Below, piece after piece: positions 22,186 through 32,859 of a stretch of DNA of 37,007 nucleotides; position 1 is the first letter of the stretch, and every line of letters begins with the position of its first letter. Source of the stretch: Gnetum montanum (lineage: Eukaryota > Streptophyta > Gnetopsida > Gnetales > Gnetaceae). Under the pieces are notes generated by a model. That model did no database searches. It had not been told where the DNA came from and saw nothing but the letters and a program-made list of their open reading frames with translations. The position numbers and the translations under genes were made by a program. The DNA lies in contig MNCI01014402.1 of NCBI GenBank assembly GCA_015680685.1, positions 4,701-41,707 of the forward strand, written 5' to 3'.

Positions 22186-23491
22186 TACCATATTTCTCAA
22201 AAGACACATACTTCCTTACAAATGACCACTATAATAACCTTCAAAATGAGATATGCCCAAAGAGAAAACTAATTCCATGATTATAAAGTACTTTTCAAAA
22301 CGATCCTAACAACACTAATTTTACCTAAATTGGACTCTTGAAAGCAAAGTTATGCATGTTCAAAGTTTGATTAATAAAATAATATTTAATTATTACTAGA
22401 AAGGATTGAAAAACCCAAAAATGCTCATGCCCTAATAGGCCCCACAAATAGCACATTCCAATCATATGAGTCTTATTAACACCACATATCATATTTTACA
22501 AGTCCACATCATATCATACATCCTATATATATTAATAAACAATTTGTAACCAAAATCATACAATTTTGGGAAAATCTACAAAATAACATGCCTAAGCTCA
22601 GACTTTGAGCTATTTGTCCCACATGCCTCCATCACATGATCATACACACTAATCCAGCACAAAAATATAGGGAAAAGATAAAGATAACCCACCAATTAAA
22701 ATTGTTGGGGCAAAAAGGCTGAAACAAGTAGAAAATATTTAAAAATATGGTTGGACTCCATTTTTCTCCCAACAAGTTCTGCACCTATGTAGATATGACC
22801 GCAATAATCCCAAATCTAGGTTTAGAGCAAGTAAAAATCATCTAGAAGGTTCAAAATCTAGGAAAAAAAGGAGGAAAATAGAAGAAAATAGAGGAAAAGA
22901 GAAGAGAACAAACGTAATCCTCATTTCTATTTCTGAATAGGAAAGAAAACAATTGAAATAGACCTAATGTGTATGGGTGGTAGTAGGAAAAGGTGGTGGT
23001 CTCTTATACCATAAGAAAATAAAATAAGGTTTTGGCCATGTTACTTTCTAAAATAAAAATACCAATCAAGGTAGTGCACACCATGTTCTAACATTAGTTT
23101 TACTTTTTGCTTTGTTCTTTTTAACTTGAATTATTTATTATTTTTTAAGGAACAATTTTTCTAAGGTATTTTCATTTTTCATTTCCACAACTAATATTGT
23201 AAATTTTAATCATGTGTAACAGACACACTAAGACTCCAAATCAAAATCTCTTTGAACCTACAAGATCCTTATCATATGCTTTATACATTCACATGCCAAA
23301 ACCAGATCTAAACATCATGCAACATAGTGCTATAGTATAAATGCCTACATACCAATATTGCACATAAAGCATAAAAACATACTAGATAGGTGCTCTTATA
23401 CCCCAATCTAACACCCTTGCTAGCAACATCACTTTTTGGACACATTACATAGGGCTAGTATACATAATCATGTTAGTTAAGCATGTAAAGA
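22186..23491 (-). repeat. right inverted arm
   Basis: Inverted copy of 19963-21268. Together with the adjacent loop it keeps the order also seen in the separate fragment 7640-8402, so this arm is likely the original one. Confidence 0.85.
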
Positions 23492-23633
23492 CAACATAAT
23501 CGTAACATAAGAATGAAGCCTCATAACATGTAAAATACATTAACTCATCCTTGAAAACCCACCGAGACTCCACATGTAATGTCTAAATCATAAATGTATG
23601 ACCATACCTACTAGCTCTGGGTGGGGTGTAACA

Positions 23634-25275
23634 GTGGCCCCCATAAGGACCCTCATGAGCATCTTGGAGAATGTGTAGTTAATCAACATCAGGGACACAC
23701 CATTCAACCAAGCCATTGGTGCACACCTTGTAGAGGTGTCCATTGATCTCCATGAAGCATTTTACTTGGTGAAGAAATTGCTATTTCTTCTAGTGGTCCA
23801 ACCCTTATGGCATCTCTTGGGGTGAGAAAATAGGTGAGAATGCCATCATACCATTTAGGCTCATTGGCAATTGTTCAGATAGTGGATTCTCCTCCTCTTT
23901 GTTGTCCCATTGTAACTAAGACAAGTGATTAGCGACCACATTCTTAGTGCCCTTTCGATCTACCATTGTAAGATCAAATTCTTGTAAGATCACTAGCCAC
24001 TATATGACATGGGGGCTCACCATTGGCTTGTTCATCAGGAAGCAGATGGTGTTGTGGTTGGTGTGCACAAACACTTTGTATCCAAGCACATAGTGCTTGA
24101 ATTTCTCTAGAGTAAACACCATCACCATCAATTCTTTTTTTGTAGTGGTGTAGTTCAATTATGCACCCACAATGCTTTGGCTAGCGAAATGGATGTAATA
24201 TGGATGTTTCTTGTCATCCAACTACATAAGCATGGCTCCCAAGGCATAATTTGATGCATTTTTCATAACATGAAATGGTTTGAACTAGTTGGGTGCTTGT
24301 AGGATTGGAGTTTCTTCAAGTTTATCCTTTAGTTGTTGGAATGCTTTTTCACATTCAACGGTAGAAACAAATGGAGCATCTTACTTGGTCAACTCCACCA
24401 ATAATTTTGCAATCTTAGAGAAATTCTTTATGAATTGTCGGTAGTGGCCAGTATGTCCAAGGAATGATTAAATATCTTTGACAGTTTCTGGTTGATGGGT
24501 TATTCCTTGGATGACCCTTATTTTCTTAGGGTCTACCTCAATGCTTGCTTGTGATATTCTGTGGCCCAACACAATGCCTTCTTGAACCATTAGATGACTT
24601 TTTTGCGAGTTGAGCTTGAGGTTTGTTTTAACACATCATTTTAGTACTTGCTCAAGGTACTCCAAGGCTTGCTCAAATGTAGCTCTACAGGTGGAGAAGT
24701 CATCGATGAAGACTTCCATACCACTACTGATTTGCTGGTGAAAAATGTTTAGAACTAAGCATTGAAATGTAGCAAGGGCATTATACAGACCAAATGACAT
24801 CTTGAAATATGTAAAAGTCCCCCAAGGACTTGTGAATGTTGTCTTGGCTTGGTCCTCCAGTGTGATCTGGATTTGGTTATAGCCACTATAACCCTCTAGG
24901 AAACTATAGTAGCAATGCCCAAATATTGTGTTTAACACTTGATCAAAAATTATAAAAGAAAATGATCCTTGAATGTTGTCATATTCAATAGCTAAAAATT
25001 GATGCAGACTAGCCACTTGCCACCTTTCTTTGGCACAATCATGAGTGGACTAACGCACTCACTATCCGCAATGGGATAAATGAACCTCGCCTTGAGGAGT
25101 TGTTTGATTTTCTCTTGGATGGTTTGCTTTAGTTTAGGGTTCAATCACCTTTTTGGTTACCTCTTTAGCTTCATGGTTGGATTAGTGTAGATGCAATGCT
25201 AGCATATCTTAGGATCAATCCCTATGAGTTCAAGATATAACTAGGAAAAAGCTGTTCACCATTTTTCAACTACAT
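23634..25275 (-). pseudogene. reverse transcriptase and RNase H of element 3
   Basis: RT lies at about 24560-25275. It has F-L-E-G-Y-S-G-Y-N-Q-I (motif A, where the usual Asp is Glu), K-T-T-F-T-S-P-W-G-T-F, F-G-L-Y-N-A-L-A-T-F-Q, and V-F-I-D-D-F with the two Asp of the active site. RNase H follows at about 23900-24300 (A-L-G-A-M-L, F-A-S-Q-S, T-N-H-N-T, V-A-N-H-L-S). The His half of the integrase zinc finger ends at 23638. The domain order gag-PR-RT-RH-INT makes this a Ty3/gypsy element, and the motif wording is closest to the Athila group. Several stops interrupt it. Confidence 0.88.
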
Positions 25276-26480
25276 TCAACAACATCTTTTTTTTTTCTCT
25301 GGAGCAAGATTTGCATTGATTATGATCAACTTCTCATTTTTTAAGAACACATATTCCATGCCAGCTAGTAAAGTTTTTAGTTTAAGGGGCTCTTGCTTGA
25401 AATTTTCAGGAATTTCCAACTCTCCCCAATAGGTATCATCATTTGTATTATTAGAGAGTTGGTGATGAACTTGCTCTAGTTCATTCATGCCTGTGACATA
25501 TGTGCATGTAAGGCTCTCAGTTGGTTCCATGCAAAGTGTGCTACTTTTAGAATCAGTGGTTTGGATGCCCTTCTATTTTTTGGCTATTACGTACAGACAC
25601 CTTTGAATTTCTGCTTCTAGTGCACATTGCTTGCATGCAAAGATGGATGCTCATTTCACTACCCATAGTTTCTACACACAATTGCACCCTATATCACTGT
25701 ATGTGATGCATGGAACTCGCTTCTTTTTGATTTTTCCAAAAGCATTTTCTTTGGATATTTCTAGAGAAAGATCTCTAATGCTCATTCTTGCATCAATGGT
25801 ACTTAGCCATGCCATTCCAATGATCATTGGGAAGTCCCTTTTGCAGTTTTCCACTTTGATCACTAGAATATTAGTAGGATAAGATCACCCACAAATAGTG
25901 GTCACAATGTCTTCTATCGGTACCAATGAAACAGTGATGGAGTGGTCTACCAATTCTAATATGATATTTCTCTTCTTAAAGAAGGCAGGTTTTAGGAAGT
26001 ATACATCTCATGAGAGATCAAGTTGACACTAGAACTTGAGTCAAGAAGAGCTTTGCATGGTTTGTTCCCAATAATTTGCAAATAAATGAGAAGACTTCCA
26101 GGATAGGCTAATTTCCTAGGAAGGTTTCCAGCATGGATCCAATTAGATACAACATCAGTAAGCATCATAGTATGGATCTTGGACAGTATTTGGTTTGAAG
26201 GGGACTCAAACGTATTTGATATAGAGGAAGACAAAGGAAAAATATTATCAACCATAGGTGTATTTAATGGTTTAGACAGATTATGTGGTCAAAAGAAAGG
26301 TATTTTCTTTGATCAAGTATCCAAACCACTCAGTTGATGAACTAGTTGTAGATTAACAACATTGGTAACATTGTGTTGTTGTGGTTGAGCTAATAGTTCA
26401 TCTTGCATAGGTGGAGTAGGTGGTAGCTATGCGAATGGAGGAGGAAGATGTGCAGGAATAGGAGGAGGATAAGGGTAAGA
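25276..26480 (-). pseudogene. aspartic protease and pol linker of element 3
   Basis: The stretch 25992-26255 holds the protease core with A-L-L-D-S-S-S-S-V-N-L-I-S-H-E-M-Y, and 25672-25863 the C-terminal part with I-I-G-M-A-W-L-S. The downstream piece 25276-25530 is the linker to RT. It is clearly homologous to the protease of element 1, including H-x-x-M-L-T, G-x-L-P-R-K-L and I-Y-L-Q-I. Frameshifts or stops separate the parts. The catalytic triplet is D-S-S here too. Confidence 0.82.
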
Positions 26481-26494
26481 GGTGGTATTCCTTC

Positions 26495-28630
26495 TTACAT
26501 GTGAAGAATGAGTTTGCTAATAATCAGAAGGGTGGTAGTGAGATTGGAAAGTAGAAATGTGACTGGAGGAGTCACATGGAGATAGGGGTTGCTGAATGTA
26601 GTACCCATATGGATCAGGTTGTTGGTAAGGGTATTGTTGCCTTGGTGGTGCCAACACCCATGAATATGGTTGCTGCCACTATTGATATTACTCACATGGT
26701 TGCAATGGAGTTCCACTTGGATAATATTATTGTTGCTAGTGGAACTACCTAGAATTGTCTTAAGGATAAGACAATCTTCTATGTGTTTTCCTTTGTGCTA
26801 GTCATGAATTCAAAACATACACCCTAGACTCCTATAACTATGACACTATGGAACAACATCCCTTAAGATGTTCATACTGGTAGAAATCACACCCACATCA
26901 TCATCAAATTCACTATCTGTAACTTCTTCTATTGTAGCAATCTTACCTTTACCTCATTGATAAGCATTTTTAGCTTCCTTGCACCTCCTGTGCTCATGAT
27001 CACTACCTTGTTCCTTGGACTCTTCAGTAATTTTTAGGATAGCTTGAAATTAGCTATCCATGAAGTCCCATAATTGATCGACCTTGGTTGTAATTTTAGA
27101 TTGAAATTTTTGGAGTGGCAAGGCTTTCCTATTCATCACCTCATCAAGTGTTGATTCTTCATCACTATCACAAAATCAAACCTCCCTCTTTTAGATGGAA
27201 GGATCGTGATTATACTCTTTTGCACTTTCTCATTTTATCAATTAACCTTCCTCTTTAGCTACCTACTCAATTAGTCTTTGGATTTGATAGGTGCTTAATT
27301 CTGATAGTCACCCTTGGGCATAGATGCCAAGGGTTCTTCCCATTTTAGATTGGAGCTTGTCTACAATGTAACAAAGTTGATCTAATTGAGAGTAACCATG
27401 GCCAGGACATTTGTGCATTAAGGAATAGTATTAACCAATGGTAGCATACAAGGGTTCATGTGTACCTTGCTTCCATCCTTGGATTTTCCTTCTCAAATTG
27501 GACATTCTAGAATACATTTGATATTTTTAATTGAACAATTCAAGCATTGTACTCCATCAACTGATAAATTTTGGTTCTAATGAGCAGTACTAGTTTTTTG
27601 CTTCTTTAATGAGTGTCCTTGGGAACAACTTTAGTTTTTGTCATTCATTCTCTATATTTTGCAAGGCACATGCATCTTGAAATGCTTGAAGATGGTTTTG
27701 TATATCTAACTTATATCCCCCTTCAAATCAAGGAATATTGTTCATGTCTAGTCTTGTGATCCAATTATCCTTTACATGCCTTGTTGAAATCTGTATTGCC
27801 TCTACAATGTTGAGCATACTTCAGGTAGCAAGTAAAGGCCCATAAACTCCATGATTATAGTGCCTATGATGCCCTCTACTACCCCTTTATTCATGGTGAT
27901 GTGCCTCTCTTGAATTTCTATGCCTTTGATCTTGCCTTGCCCGATGATCTTGTCGATCATTTTAGTCACCTCCATCATAGTCATGTCCCTTGTGATTGTG
28001 ATTAGAGCTAGAAGAAGAAGAAGACAATGAAAAATGTGAAGAGGAAGGAGGAATAGTACCATCATGGTGCCTACTACCACCTCTTTGGTGATCACGGCCA
28101 CGATCATGATCTTGTTTCTTGTCCACATCCCTATCTTGACTTCCCTCTTTAGATCCTTCTTTGTCATTGGATCCATTATTGCTAGAACTGGGATTGTGAA
28201 TTATAGATTGAAGGTTTTGGTTTTGACCTCCTTCACCAAAGTCAAAGAGAGAAATTTCACTAAATAAAAAACCCTCAGAGAAGGGTTTACCACCATATTT
28301 TTGGTATAGCAGGAATGGAGAATCATTAATTTCTTTTCTCTTTGTAGATTCATGATGTTGTTCTAGCTGTCGATCCTATAGACATGGTGCCTTAGTGGGA
28401 TGATAATCCTTGACATTAGTATCTTACACAACATACTTAGCATAAATTTCTTGGAGGCCCCTTTGTATAAGTATTTGTTGGAGCATTGTAGGAACTAATT
28501 GATGTAGGATGAAGGTGAAATTAGATACATACTCATCAAGATGAGCATATACCACTATGTACTATTAAGGCATTAGTTGATGTACTCTATTAGACTTGGG
28601 CAGAGAATCGATCCTATGAGAAGAAGACAT
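26495..28630 (-). pseudogene. gag: gag and gag-protease linker of element 3, heavily decayed
   Basis: The start ATG at 28628-28630 opens M-S-S-S-H-R-I-D, the same N-terminus as elements 1 and 2. The basic region is near 27860-28170 and the gag core at 27230-27840 (L-Q-A-F-Q-D-A-C-A-L-Q-N-I, W-K-Q-G-T-H-E-P, C-P-G-H-G-Y), then a P/Q/Y-rich linker to about 26495. Many stops have arisen by C-to-T or G-to-A change (for example CAG to TAG and TGG to TAG). It is much older than the element 1 and 2 copies. Confidence 0.85.
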
Positions 28631-28774
28631 TTTATGTTAGAAAAATAAAAATTGCAGTGTGCTTTTAGAAATTGTTCTAGTTATTTTTGAAATAGCATAC
28701 GACTTTAAGGTTTGTTCTAATGATTTTGAATAATTTTTCACTAGTCCTAGATAGGACATGAAACAATGAAAAGA

Positions 28775-28792
28775 TCCCTAGCAATGGTGCTA
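28775..28792 (-). promoter_or_regulatory. decayed tRNA-Asp primer-binding site, element 3
   Basis: The minus strand reads TAGCACCATTGCTAGGGA. It differs from the tRNA-Asp complement at five positions, all G-to-A or C-to-T, and lies one base from the LTR end. Confidence 0.75.
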
Positions 28793-28793
28793 A

Positions 28794-29638
28794 TGATGAG
28801 TAACGAGATACCCCTATGCCCAACCATAAAAATCACTAAGGCTTTTATGCATGGTCTAGTTGAATTCCATGGACCTATAGTTCTCCAATGCACTAATTCC
28901 TCTAAGAAGTGAAATGGATGTTGAGAAAATTAGTTATCTTCCCAACTACACTTGTGAAGCTTAAGGATACTATTGAAGTGTAATTGAGATACATGATTTT
29001 TATTATTTTGTGTTTTGTAAGTTTAATTGCCTACAACAATAATGAAAGCTATAATTTAGGATCTAATTTATCTACTACTTAGCTATTCTAACACAAGTAC
29101 TTGGCCCACCTTCCTAGACACATCCTGAACACATATAGCCTTGCTTGGTTATTAAACGTTAAGCATTTCTAGGTTACCAAGTGCTACACATATGCTCGAG
29201 GTGGTCGTGCTTGTGTTCATTAACAACTAAAAATTAATTTCTTAATTAAAGTGCATTAAAGTGAAGTGCATGAAAATAAAGTGCATGAATATTAAATGCA
29301 TCAAGGAAACATTAATCTATTCTCAGTGCTGCAAGGATGATCAAAAGGGTTCATTTTTATTCCCATCACACTATTATACTAAGGTACATCAATGTTCGAA
29401 CAAAGATCCACACACACTCAGACTTCTGCTATGGGCACTTAGAAATATTCTAACTTTGGAGAAAACAAACTATAAGAGCTTTGCTACTCTATGCAAAAAC
29501 TATGAAAAAACTCAACTAAAAACTTATGAAAACTTTGAGCCCACAATATTGGATATTTGAGATCGCATCCTGGGCTATGACATCAAGTATTTGATGTCAA
29601 GGACTTGATATCAGAGTTAGTCAAATCATGACTCATCA
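28794..29638 (-). repeat. 5' LTR of element 3
   Basis: It starts TGATGAGTCATGA at 29638 and ends TTACTCATCA at 28794. It shares blocks with the LTR of element 2 (ACACATCCTGAAC, CTCGAGGTGGTCGT, GGATCTTTGTTCGA, TTGGTTATTA-like). The TATA box and palindromes are eroded; TTGATGTCA and GATATCAAGT remain in their place. The base after the outer end begins ATGAT, a possible half of a target duplication whose partner is not in the window. Confidence 0.82.
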
Positions 29639-31140
29639 ATGATAAAATCATAAATCAATAATAATTATTCTTTACTCTAGTACAACCTACACTCTATAAA
29701 GAGTTAAAGAGTACTCATGTAAAAAAACATATGACTTCATAATTATTCCTTTAAGTTACATGATGATTAATATACTTCAAAATTATAATCATTTAGGCTT
29801 TGAATATTCTAACAATCAGAAATGGAATTTATGTATTAACTAGATGATTAGTCTTAGAATAAAGAATCTTCTTCTTTTAGAAAGATACACAAAAAAGGTT
29901 AATTGTGGCAAAAGATAGTCCAAAAATAACTTTTCAAGATAAATATATGGGTGTACTACTTGGGATTCTAGATTAACAAAAAAAATAGTAATATATCTTG
30001 TAAGACATACACAAAATAATATTTATTGAAGAAATTCCGAGATAAAATGCCAACTCAATATAGTATTTTATTAGAAAATAATATTTAATATAGAAAAGCT
30101 AGAATAAAAGTAAAACTTCATATGAAATCTTGTTCTTTGAAAATGAAGGTAATTCTCTATTTATTAGTTATATCAATAATGTAGCTAATTTTACAATGAA
30201 TAAATTCCTGAAGTTGATACTACTTGCTACTTAGCAAGAAGGTACAAATGTAATTCAACATATCAACATTGCTCTTTAAAATAATCCCTTTAATAGAAAT
30301 CTTCAACAATCACTTGCTTAGGTCTTACTCATAATGTAAGAAATGCTTACATAAAGAGTCATTGTTCTTAGTTGAAAGTAGTAGAAGAAACATATAAGGA
30401 ATTTTTAAAATTTTTGAAAAGTAAAACTAAAGGATTTTTATCATGAGGATTTTTTCTAATTCCAGATATTTGCCAAAAATTATTCTTGAGCATTTGCACT
30501 CTAAACCTATTGGAAGATGACTTGTTGGACACCTATTTTTAGCAACTACCAATTCTGAGAGGATGTTTGGATATTTGGTTAAATTACATGAGTTCTATGT
30601 AACTAAATTTATGCAACTCAAGGCCATCATCAATAACAACATTGGCAAGACCCTCATACTACAATTCCTACATGATAGCTCTATGTTGGAGCATGAAATC
30701 TTATTCTGGGGGCATTCATGAGATCTCTTAAGTCCTTCTTGAAGCTTAAATGTCTCTATAGCCATCATCTTTTTAGTGGTGTTGTAAGGCTAAATTACCC
30801 ATTGTTGCATTTGCAAAGGTGAAGGAGATAGTCTACATTACATTGTGGCATGATGCCACTTCTATGCGATGTAATTGCATGGATGCGGAAGTGGGTTTGT
30901 AATGAGGTAGTGACATCAATGATGATGGTGGTCAACTGCCACTACATAACCCTTCAACAAGTCCTACATAGCCTTCTAGGACATATGGCCTCTTAAAAAA
31001 TTAATTTTATTAATGTTTTTTTAAAATTGTGTGATTTAAAAATAAAAGGCACACCCTAGTAGCACCAACACATACTTGTCAGGGCGATGTAGGCTTACAC
31101 AATGTGTTATTATGTTTTCGAATAATATTTATTATTATTA
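29639..31140. other. AT-rich spacer
   Basis: No gene, RNA or recognisable element is visible. The open frames are short and AT-driven. Confidence 0.6.
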
Positions 31141-31155
31141 TTGTCATTAAATAAT

Positions 31156-31235
31156 GAGGTGTTAGCCTAGTGATAAGACTCTTAATTTGAAAGCTCTAAG
31201 TCATAGGTTTGATTCTAAGTTCTATATTTTGAGTT
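31156..31235 (+). ncRNA. tRNA-like sequence, probable SINE head
   Basis: GTTAGCCTAGTGATAAGACT at 31161-31180 resembles a pol III A box, and GGTTTGATTCT at 31206-31216 a B box with one change. The spacing is normal for a tRNA-derived promoter. The flanks do not form a clear acceptor stem, so a functional tRNA is unlikely. The 3' limit of a possible SINE is not seen. Confidence 0.5.
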
Positions 31236-32859
31236 AGGAAGAAAAGATGAAGGGAGCTAAGCAGCCAATGGAAGGGAATATTTTGCATGATCCCAACTAT
31301 AAAAAGAAGAATGATAGACTAGCAAAGGAAAATATGGTTCCAAAGAACTCAAGGAAAGCTAAGAATGATTAGAACTCTCTAGGATTTACTCTTTGACTTT
31401 GGATTCTTGGTTATTTTATAATTTTTTTTGAAATTTGGGAATGTTACTACAAGTTTCTTTTTCCACAATCAAAGTTAAAACTTTTCCTATCCTTGCTTTT
31501 TTACTAATCTTTTTGGATTGATTCAAGTTCCTCTAGGTTGAGGAGGAAGAAACAAATGTTGTTTTATACCGTAACCAAACAGTTTTTAAGAGTTACCAAA
31601 TGAGTAGAAGTTCCAATAGAAAGACTTACTAGAGTCAGTATATCTCCTAATGGTACAAGTAAGAGATTTGGTTAAGTAGTTGTGAATCTAGTAGAAGAAA
31701 TCGTAAGCTCAATTTCGAGGTAAGTCTAATTTTATTAGTTTTGATTGTAGATTGAGTATGTTNCTTTGATTGTAGATTAAGTATGTTATTTTAATTTAAA
31801 GTTTCATTTAATGTTAGAATGATTTATTACAATGTCCAAATCTAAATTTTCTGTTAAGTTTGAACTTTTATATTTCAATTTTCTCAAATCTAAACTTTGT
31901 CATTTCATTAGTTCTCAATCCCAGATACATTTTCTCAATTCCAATTTACATTTAAACATGTTATTTTAAATTTTTATTTAAATATAAGTCTTTTCAATGT
32001 TCTAAAGTCATTTCCTATTTAATATCCTCTTTGTTTACTATTCTGTAAATTTGATTTTCAATATCATCATTTCAAAATCTATTTTAATGTTAATTTATAT
32101 TTTTTAAATAAGGCTTTTAATTAATTATAATCATGTTGATAATATAATAATACTTAAAGTCCAATCATGAGTTTCATAAACAATAACAAATTAAGTTAAC
32201 TATTTTGTAAGAACTTCTTTTTGTAAAAATGTAACTAATGTTAAGAATATGGAAATAAAGTTCAAGTTGAGAACCATGAGAATATACAATGAAAAAAAGA
32301 AAAAGAGAAGAAGAAGATAAGTACATAGAAATAATGAAGTCATAGAACAATAAGTAGATTTTATCTTAAAAAGAAGAAGAAACCATTTGTATAGAAGTAT
32401 TTCTAGCACTTTCACCAATTATGAATACTGATAAGATAAGGAAGTGATTTGTAATATTTCTAAACCAAATTGAAATAAGTTTCTAAGGAATAAAGCTCAT
32501 AGACATATCCTTTTGAATTCTTGATAACTTTAGAGGATATGATGATGTAAGAAAGGATTAATAACATGATTATATTTAAGAAAAAAGATAATAATAAAAT
32601 TTCAATCTATGATTGTTATAGATGAATGTCATTAATGTTCAATATGGCCAAAAAAATATGTTAGGAATTAATGTGCTATCATGCGGTGTTGGATATTGAA
32701 TTATTAAATTGTTTAAGATCTCTCATTAAAGGCATACTACGATTTGGAACAAAATTATGTAAGGGTTTTCTCTACAATTTGAAGCAAGTATGGTTTACTA
32801 AAATCAAGAAATGAGGAAATTTATTCTTGAGTATTTCATAATTCTAAGAGAATAATTGA
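31236..32859. other. AT-rich spacer
   Basis: No supported gene. It contains the single-N duplication at 31740-31787. An open frame on the minus strand near 32200-32418 is low-complexity. Confidence 0.55.
31740..31787. repeat. 23 bp direct repeat flanking a single N
   Basis: Copies at 31740-31762 and 31765-31787 differ by one G/A change, with the N at 31763. This is the same pattern as at 1649-1737 and a likely unmerged contig overlap. Confidence 0.78.

Larger units (their letters stand above)
19700..23633. mobile_element. 3.93 kb insertion with long inverted arms
   Basis: It starts TGTAACACCCTACCC and ends GGGTGGGGTGTAACA, thus TG...CA with complementary-looking tips, and is flanked by GTGGT/GTGGC. 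Arms at 19963-21268 and 22186-23491 (both 1306 bp) are inverted copies of each other; the loop is 21269-22185. The outermost 263 bp (left) and 142 bp (right) are not complementary beyond the tips. No protein motif is recognised in it; the open frame at 20679-20945 is hydrophobic and without resemblance. It could be a foldback-type element or a solo LTR or LTR derivative that suffered an inverted duplication. Confidence 0.8.

Noticed and set aside
19700-23633. A complete LTR retrotransposon with two direct LTRs
   Set aside because: The long repeats are inverted, not direct. No primer site, polypurine tract or pol motif was found inside.
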